Below are positions 58,039-64,000 of a stretch of 64,000 nt of DNA, piece after piece (position 1 is the stretch's first letter; every line of letters starts with the position of its first letter). Source of the stretch: Conchocele bisecta (taxonomy: Eukaryota; Mollusca; Bivalvia; Lucinida; Thyasiridae); assembly GCA_029237695.1 (NCBI GenBank), contig CM055279.1, positions 5,474,323 to 5,538,322 of the forward strand. Reading direction: 5' to 3'. The position numbers and the translations under genes were made by a program. The notes under the pieces are model-generated. The model saw only the letters and a list, made by a program, of their open reading frames with translations. It made no database searches and had not been told where the DNA came from.

Positions 58039-58086
58039 CTACGGGGAGCAGACAACTTGTCAGTAGCGTTAACCCATGAACATTAC

Positions 58087-58172
58087 AGAAAATTCCACAG
58101 GAAAATGCCACTTTACAAGATGATGGCTTACTCTTGTAAAGTGGCATTTTCCTGTGGAATTTCCTGTATATG
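58087..58172. repeat. Perfect-armed hairpin
   Basis: 'aaattccacaggaaaatgcc' and 'actttacaag' mirror 'cttgtaaagtggcattttc' and 'ctgtggaattt' around a ~12-base loop. A TTAACCC lies just left (58069) but no matching right TTAA is seen. Confidence 0.65.
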
Positions 58173-58312
58173 AAGACAGTCATGAAGTCACGACTACCTG
58201 TTGCCTATAAGCGGAAAATCTGCAGCTACACGGTTGAAAGTTGTAAGGTTGACATGGTTAAAACTTAACAATCTCATAGTGTGGCTTAAAATAAATACTT
58301 TGAATATACAAG

Positions 58313-59058
58313 TACCGTAAAAATTCTAATAGACGCCCATGCTCTAATAGACGCCCACCCCCCACTTTTTACGTTCAAAATGACACATTTTTGGCCGATT
58401 TTCACGAAATTAGTGCCTCTAATAAATGCCCAGTCCCCAGTACCGACTTGAAACAAAATCGGAGCTAATTGTCCAATTAGATATTTTTCTTTCCATTATT
58501 TCGAAAGCAACTTCCTTTAAAATCAGGGAAAAAACATAATTGCTACTTTCATTTTCAAAAGCGGAAACGAAATTCGGCTGTTTCCGGTGTCACAGTGAAT
58601 TCCTCATCAGCAGTAGCTATTTGCACGGACACAGGGTGATCAGAATTTACAGGGTTACGGAGACGCCATTTTCAAAGCATCTCAAACCCGACAGATCCGA
58701 AACGCTGACGCCGACGAAACGTCCGTAGGCGTAAATTGGATCAGTATTAATGATCGACGCTGTCTTGATATACATTACCATTAAATTTAACATTTCTACC
58801 GACTGTACCATAATGACCAGAGTGGGCCGAAACGTCTTCGCCCAAATATTTATAAACTGACAGACAGTACAATCAAGTCTGGCATTTGAGAGTAACGTCC
58901 CTTAGTTATGTTTTTGTTCAGATAGCAGAACATCGTATATTTTGTTATCATTTTCCCTTTGCTGAATAACACTTGCCTCTATTAAATGCCCACCCTGGAC
59001 TTCGGAGCCAGTGGTGATTCTAATAGACGCCCGGGCGTCTATTAGAATCTTTACGGTA
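58313..59058. mobile_element. 746-bp TIR element, TA target (CCGTAAARATTCTAATAGACG)
   Basis: TA-CCGTAAAAATTCTAATAG at the left and 'ctattagaatctttacgg-TA' at the right. The right end is itself a hairpin 'gacgcccgggcgtc'. Blocks such as 'ctctaataaatgccca' are repeated inside both ends. TA target and CCGTA end shared with 18293-20242 suggest the same mobilising family (inference). No transposase. Confidence 0.7.
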
Positions 59059-59206
59059 CTTCAAATATGTTTGTGTTCTACTTGACTAAAACAGTATATT
59101 ACACTTAGCTTAGATAATCTCAGCTATACAAATGACTTACTATTTCATCTGTCTTTTATATTATCTGTATATCTTTATAGCCAAGATCCGGCCATTATAA
59201 AATATC

Positions 59207-59415
59207 GAAAACAAAGAACGCTTCAAGCGCACATTTGGAAAGACTGCTCAGTCATAATGCAGTGCAACAAAATGTAATTAGAGTTATGTACACAGAACTA
59301 GAACAAAATTAGTTCCGAGTACATAACTGTAATTACATTTCGTTACATATAGCATTACATAAGGATTATGACTGACTATTCTTTCCAAATGTGCGTTTGA
59401 AGCGTTCTTTGTTTA
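59207..59415. mobile_element. 209-bp palindrome
   Basis: 'gaaaacaaagaacgcttcaa' and 'gcgcacatttggaaag' mirror 'ctttccaaatgtgcg' and 'ttgaagcgttctttgttt'; inner arms 'aaatgtaatt'/'aattacattt' and 'ttatgtac'/'gtacataa'. Confidence 0.65.
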
Positions 59416-59735
59416 CATTCTACTTCGTGGAGTGACCGAATACACTTAATACACTTTATTAGGTAAGCTTATGGTAATATATTTGTTTCATATAGTAGAA
59501 TTGTCTCTCCATAACAATATAGTTTAGTATGAACGTCAACGCCCTGCAGGTTTTATCTATATTTTAGAGAGAGAAGTGTAAATGTTATTACGCACATTTT
59601 TACTGTGTAGCGTGGTGTAGCGATATAGTGCAACCCGGCTGTTGCCTATAAAGTGGAAAACGTGCAGCTAGATCAAAACTAATATTTCTCCACAAGAAAA
59701 CAACCTCTAACACAAGTCATGTTGCCTTCAAGTTA

Positions 59736-59911
59736 TATGATCTAACATTTACACAAAATGCACACGTGCCCCACTTCCACCCTCCCCACACACAAACACA
59801 AACAAGAAGCAGCGGAAATGGGGGGGGAGGGCGATGGGCCCTGGCCAAGCCAATAATTTTGTTGGGGGGCCTGGCCTTTTCTCATCCTCAAACTTGCCGA
59901 CGGAGTAGTCT
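59736..59911. other. Spacer between the duplicated copies
   Basis: Contains G-rich 'aatggggggggagggcgatg' near 59818. No feature recognised. Confidence 0.4.
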
Positions 59912-60092
59912 TTCCAAATGTGTGTTTGAAGCGGTTTACTTTTTACTTCGTGGAGAGTAACCTAAGAATTTTGCTAATACACACTTTATTAGGTATGTTT
60001 ATGGTAATATGTTTTTTGTCATATACTCATATTGTATAATTGTCAATAACAATATAGCGAAGTACGAACATCAACGCCCTGCAGGATTCAAC

Positions 60093-60731
60093 TACAGGGA
60101 TCCTCCAGACTATCAGACAAAAATGGCAGTTTTTTAACAATATTTTTCTTAACATAGTAGCTGCGGGCATAAACTTTTCACAGAACAATAGTCGCTTCTT
60201 GCTTCCTCAACGCATGTAAACTATTTAGCAAAATGTGCCATCTTTCTCGCTTATAATTTGGTAAGATCATCAGTCGTAAGATTGTTCCAAAAGTAATATC
60301 GACAATCAGTTATCCGGACAAACATATACTCTTCTTATAACTTGTATAATTTTATCGCCTGTAAACCAGTGTAGTTCTGCATAAATACAAGATTCACCAT
60401 TCGCTTTTTGGAAAACATGCAACGTATTTCAAAAAATTATTGTATTTATAGAACAACTCTGAAATGACGTAATGGGAGCACTCGATTCCAAGCCCCCGCG
60501 AGACTTTTGACGTTGTAAACAACTTGTGGACAGAGTCGAGAAATATTTTCAGCAAATCTTACTAAAATGTTTACCTTGTCAATATAGTCTTCACACGGTC
60601 ATAGAAACAGCAAGCACCTGCGTGACTTAGATGTATTTGTTGCAAATTCTGATCAAACGAATGGCTTAATCAACATGTATTTTCATTTGTCCGATAAACT
60701 GATTGTCCGGACAACTGGTATGACCCCTGTA
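60093..60731. mobile_element. 639-bp TIR element, TA target (CAGGGRTC TIR), pogo/Tigger-like
   Basis: TA-CAGGGATCCTCCAGACTA at the left and 'tgtccggacaactgg' then GACCCCTG-TA at the right. 'ttatccggacaaac' occurs inside. CAGGGGTC with 'tatccggaca' motifs recalls Tigger-type ends (from memory). The empty site is the first copy of the surrounding duplication ('tatcTAtattttag', about 59558). Confidence 0.65.
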
Positions 60732-61163
60732 TATTTTAGTGCGCGAAGTGTAAATGCTACCAGAGATATAAATAGCCTATATATATCTCTGATGCTACTA
60801 CGCACATTTTTACTTCGTAGCGTGGTGTAACGATACAGTGCAACCCGTTGCATATAAAGCGCAAAACGAGCAGCTATCCCCATCCCACTCAATTCTTACC
60901 AATTAAACTTCAAATACCTGCAAAACAAACTTCTTCATGTTACCTTCAACACGGTCAATCGACAAGTGATTTACCAACGGATTAAAATGCCCACCTCAAG
61001 GACAATGTCAATAAGCTGTGAGCTCGCACGACCTCGCACGTGACATTTACTCACGGCGCAAACAAATTAACTCTACCTGGTAAAATACCCTCAGGTACAC
61101 ACGTACTCCACGTGTGGAAAAGGTGAAGCAACACCATGGCTTATCAAACCAGCATAGACGCAG

Positions 61164-61337
61164 ATCTCCAGTTAAGGTGCGTAATTTGACCAACTTGGGG
61201 TGAAATTTTGTTACTTCTTCATCAAAAATGGCAAGTTGGGAGTCCTTTAGAATCGTCTCATTGAGACGATTCTAAAGCACTCCCAACTTGCCATTTTTGA
61301 TGGAGAAATAAGAAATTTACCACCTTAACTGGAGCTC
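61164..61337. mobile_element. Foldback element, family G (second copy)
   Basis: 'tctccagttaaggtgcgtaa' mirrors 'ccaccttaactggagct'. The core 'gaatcgtctcattgagacg' and arms 'atggcaagttgggagt' match 38338-38519 closely. Confidence 0.75.
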
Positions 61338-61686
61338 TGATAGACGTTGACCAATACCATCCTATCAATTTGTGTATGCCTGCTACGGTCACAATGTTTG
61401 CCATGTTTTCTCAAGCGCCATGGTCAACAATGTTTGCCATATTTTCTCAAGGTATCATCAGTCTACAAGAAATGGGGCTTACAACATTCGCATCCAGTCC
61501 GTGATATTCAATTTTAACGACAATGGATTAATGTAGACCCAGATCAGTCTGTTCATCCGCTCAGTCTGATCAAGGTCTGCATCATTAGAAATTCAACACG
61601 TCTGCATATGAATTAACTCTCAGTGTATGTCCTAATCAGACTGCGTGGATGTGCATGCTAATCCGGGGCTACCCTTACCCCGGAGC

Positions 61687-61887
61687 TGAACCCTAACATT
61701 GCTGAATTTTATTGTTGTCTGCTGTTGATTTTTTTTCCATTAGCTCATCAAAAACATGGTTTTACAGCACTTTAGCATCATTTACAATGAAAATGATGCT
61801 AAGGGGCTGTCAAACCATGTTTTTATTGAGAAAGACGACACATACAAAACAACAGCAGACGACAATTTTCGTTTCTAAGGGTTTTAA
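61687..61887. mobile_element. TTAA MITE, family B, oldest-looking copy
   Basis: Ends 'ccctaacattgctgaa' and 'tttctaaggg'. The flanking TTAA has decayed to TGAA at the left and TTTTAA at the right. Centre 'atttacaatgaaaatgatgc'; 'agcagacgac' is kept. Confidence 0.7.
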
Positions 61888-61899
61888 TCCTACTTCTCA

Positions 61900-64000
61900 A
61901 AGATCACGACATTGTAATATATGGTAGTGAGCACATACGAAAACGTCATGCAACCCGATAAACTTTATTTATTTTACAACGATTACGAACAAGCGCGAGA
62001 GCACTTATGGCATCGTTGTATGTACAAGCCATCGTACAGTTTCACCACTTCGTGCGTTTGACACATACAACAAATAATATGACAGTAAACCAAACACAAT
62101 TTGGTGCAATACATAATAGACAGATATGACAACGACAAGCTATACAACATATTCCAGCAAACTATGCAAAAGACGAGATATCTGAACATTTCTCCCATCA
62201 ATCTCAATATAAATGTTGATGTGTAAACTTTTCAATCTGATGCACAGCCTAGTTTAGTGTATACGTTACCCATAGGTAAAGCCATATATACTCGGATAAT
62301 AGGTGAGTAGACACTAGGGACAAGACACTCAGGTAACCGCTTACATGTCACTGGATTTGATAGCTAATAACAGAGTACAGTAGTGGGTATATATGGTATG
62401 TGTTGTGTGGTTTGCCAGGTAAAAGTGATGCACTGTGCGATTTTCTGTGTATGCTGCTATTTATAATGGTGGATCATATTGTTAAAAACACAGGCACAAA
62501 CCTGTCCAGAAAACTGACATATTGTACAGTTTCAAGTTGGTGTAATATAATTGATAGGTGTCCGTTCTCCTGTCTTGTCTACATGTGATTAGCTACATTA
62601 TGGCATATGTTCTACTTCACATTTTGAGTTGTTTGTCAAACGACAGAACATATGAAACTGGCTGATGGCTAAAACACACAAAGGTGGCCGACTTGGCCAC
62701 TCCATGTGCCGTATACGATACAGTAACGAGGCAGCATTCACATATATGTTATACACATTTACAATGCAATTATCTTTGAATCAAACGATGATCAGGTATA
62801 TATTGTAACGGGTCCTTAAACAAATGATTTCGTTGGCAGAGATGGAGGCGAGGGTTACATAGGGTCACGCCCGCCGTGATATCGGTTGTCTATGTCACTT
62901 ATTGTATAGAGCCATATGCAGATACATTATCATGTTATTATGTGAAACCAGCGTAGAACACAGGTGGAAGATTCGCACCTATGACACACAAAAATGTCCA
63001 TTACAAATCCATTACCCCACCCTCTTGATCTGGTTCAGTACTATGTTCTACAGACTCTTTGACGGATATTAAATATTAAATATTAAACAAAAGGTGGTAC
63101 TCATTGATATCAGAATGGTAACCACCGCAATCTTGGAATTCAAAATGGCCACCATGAGAAACATTAATTTTACGATATGTTGTATTTGAAGCAAATTGAA
63201 GACATAATTCGTAAACAATCCAGCTTTGAAAGATTAAACAATTGTACATGTTGACTTATAATGATACCAACACCTAATTAACGATATGATTTTCAAGATG
63301 GCCGCCCAGAATATAGATAAATTAGATAATTATATTAAACGCATACGGCGTAATATTCCTAGAAGTGTTATACACTAATATCTAAGTACTCCATTATCAA
63401 TTATCGTCACATTTCTCACAGGCGATAGTCTGAACTTTACGATGGCAATTCATGGCGGCCTGTTTTTCAAAATGGCTGCCATCAAAAACTGTGTTTACCC
63501 ATATATCGATCATCATGCGTTTAATTTTACGTTTCAATGTAGTGCCTATATCCATTTGTATGGGACCAATGAACAGTATAAGCACATTAATACTAATATT
63601 GGATAATTTGACCGAGGAAACTATCTTCAAAAGCAAAATGACCGCCAGGAAAATGTTTTTGTCCATACTGCAGTATCCTGTACATGCAGGCTTCATTATT
63701 GGGGCAATTACCGATGTTATCTCTGTTGACAAATGTGATCATGTAGAACATAAATAATAATATAAAATGACTACGACAACATAGCCATGTGGACTTTCAA
63801 AATGGATGACAGGATAAAAACCACTTCGTCCATGTTTCAGCATTCACAAAATATGTGTATATAGATTTACACAAACCTACATTAAATAATAAATATTCTG
63901 GGATACAAGGTACATGAACATGATGAAGGTAAATGAACAACAGGAAGGTAACCCGTTGTTTCAGGTATTTAAGTAAGTGGACACCACCAATGTTAAACAT
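61900..64000. other. No recognisable feature
   Basis: AT-rich sequence with phrases such as 'caagatggccgcc' and 'caaaatggccaccat' near 63145, 63295 and 63470 that suggest an old dispersed repeat. Overlapping open frames of 101 and 111 codons on opposite strands (63397-63757) show no domain and are probably chance. An ATATTAAATATTAAATATT run is near 63067. Confidence 0.4.

Larger units (their letters stand above)
59382..60965. repeat. Direct duplication of ~350 bp, second copy interrupted
   Basis: Copy one (59382-59735) and copy two (59912-60092 plus 60732-60965) share 'ctttccaaatgtg', 'cacactttattaggta', 'caacgccctgcagg', 'cgcacatttttact' and 'agtgcaaccc'. Copy two is split by a TA element, and copy one is split differently by nothing visible. 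Confidence 0.65.

Noticed and set aside
63397..63757. Overlapping frames of 111 and 101 codons on opposite strands
   Set aside because: No domain, low-complexity hydrophobic composition, and nearby phrases of the 'aatggccgcc' repeat type.

Overview
The window looks like accessory, repeat-dominated nuclear DNA of a mollusc, most probably a bivalve. The evidence is AT-rich eukaryotic sequence without dense coding, a SINE ending in a (CACT)n tail with the head motif GCCATTGCTTGTCGTAAAAG (a pattern I know from mollusc genomes), and many elements built like bivalve 'pearl' repeats: tandem ~160-bp cores rich in 'tgaccttgacctt', an ACGG microsatellite and a terminal hairpin. There is one 500-base assembly gap (16949-17448). 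I see no intact protein-coding gene. The only sequence with convincing protein ancestry is a broken copy (about 24233-26332) of an uncharacterised invertebrate multi-copy family with a cysteine-rich, TSO1/CXC-like C-terminus. Two possible exons (57766-58038, minus) and one possible secreted-protein fragment (13362-13758) are weak.

Layout. 1-5.3 kb: SINEs with (AAAC)n tails, foldback elements and pearl-like repeats nested in one another. 4.6-10.7 kb: a large degenerate inverted repeat whose arms carry different later insertions. 10.8-14.6 kb: hairpins, three TTAA-flanked MITEs, a SINE with a 13-bp target duplication, and microsatellites. 16-24.2 kb: pearl-like repeats, the gap, a 1.95-kb TA-flanked element with terminal inverted repeats (TIRs), and a G-run element. 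24.2-26.3 kb: the broken CXC-type gene, inserted into a dispersed repeat. 27.0-33.7 kb and 44.5-50.0 kb: two copies of a composite repeat with ~1-kb inverted arms. Each copy holds an 18-bp minisatellite in its left arm, and copy 1 is split by a 2.3-kb TTAA-flanked TIR element. 38.3-40.0 kb: a 1.3-kb nested palindrome. 52.8-56.2 kb: a 3.5-kb pearl-like element with two different tandem cores. 56.7-61.3 kb: TTAA- and TA-flanked elements and a tandem duplication. 61.9-64 kb: nothing recognisable.

The main value of the window is that it is self-dating. Many insertions can be compared with empty-site copies of the same host repeat elsewhere in the same 64 kb. This fixes target-site preference (TTAA, TA, or 11-14 bp for SINEs) and nesting order directly from sequence. 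Another result of note is a probable single-copy parent (32606-32623) of the 18-bp minisatellites, kept in the opposite arm of the same inverted repeat.

All long open frames across 27.9-29.2 kb and 45.5-47.5 kb are products of the 18-bp period and are not annotated as genes. Repeat boundaries were read by eye. Where a terminal repeat or target duplication is visible they should be good to a few bases; elsewhere they are approximate.
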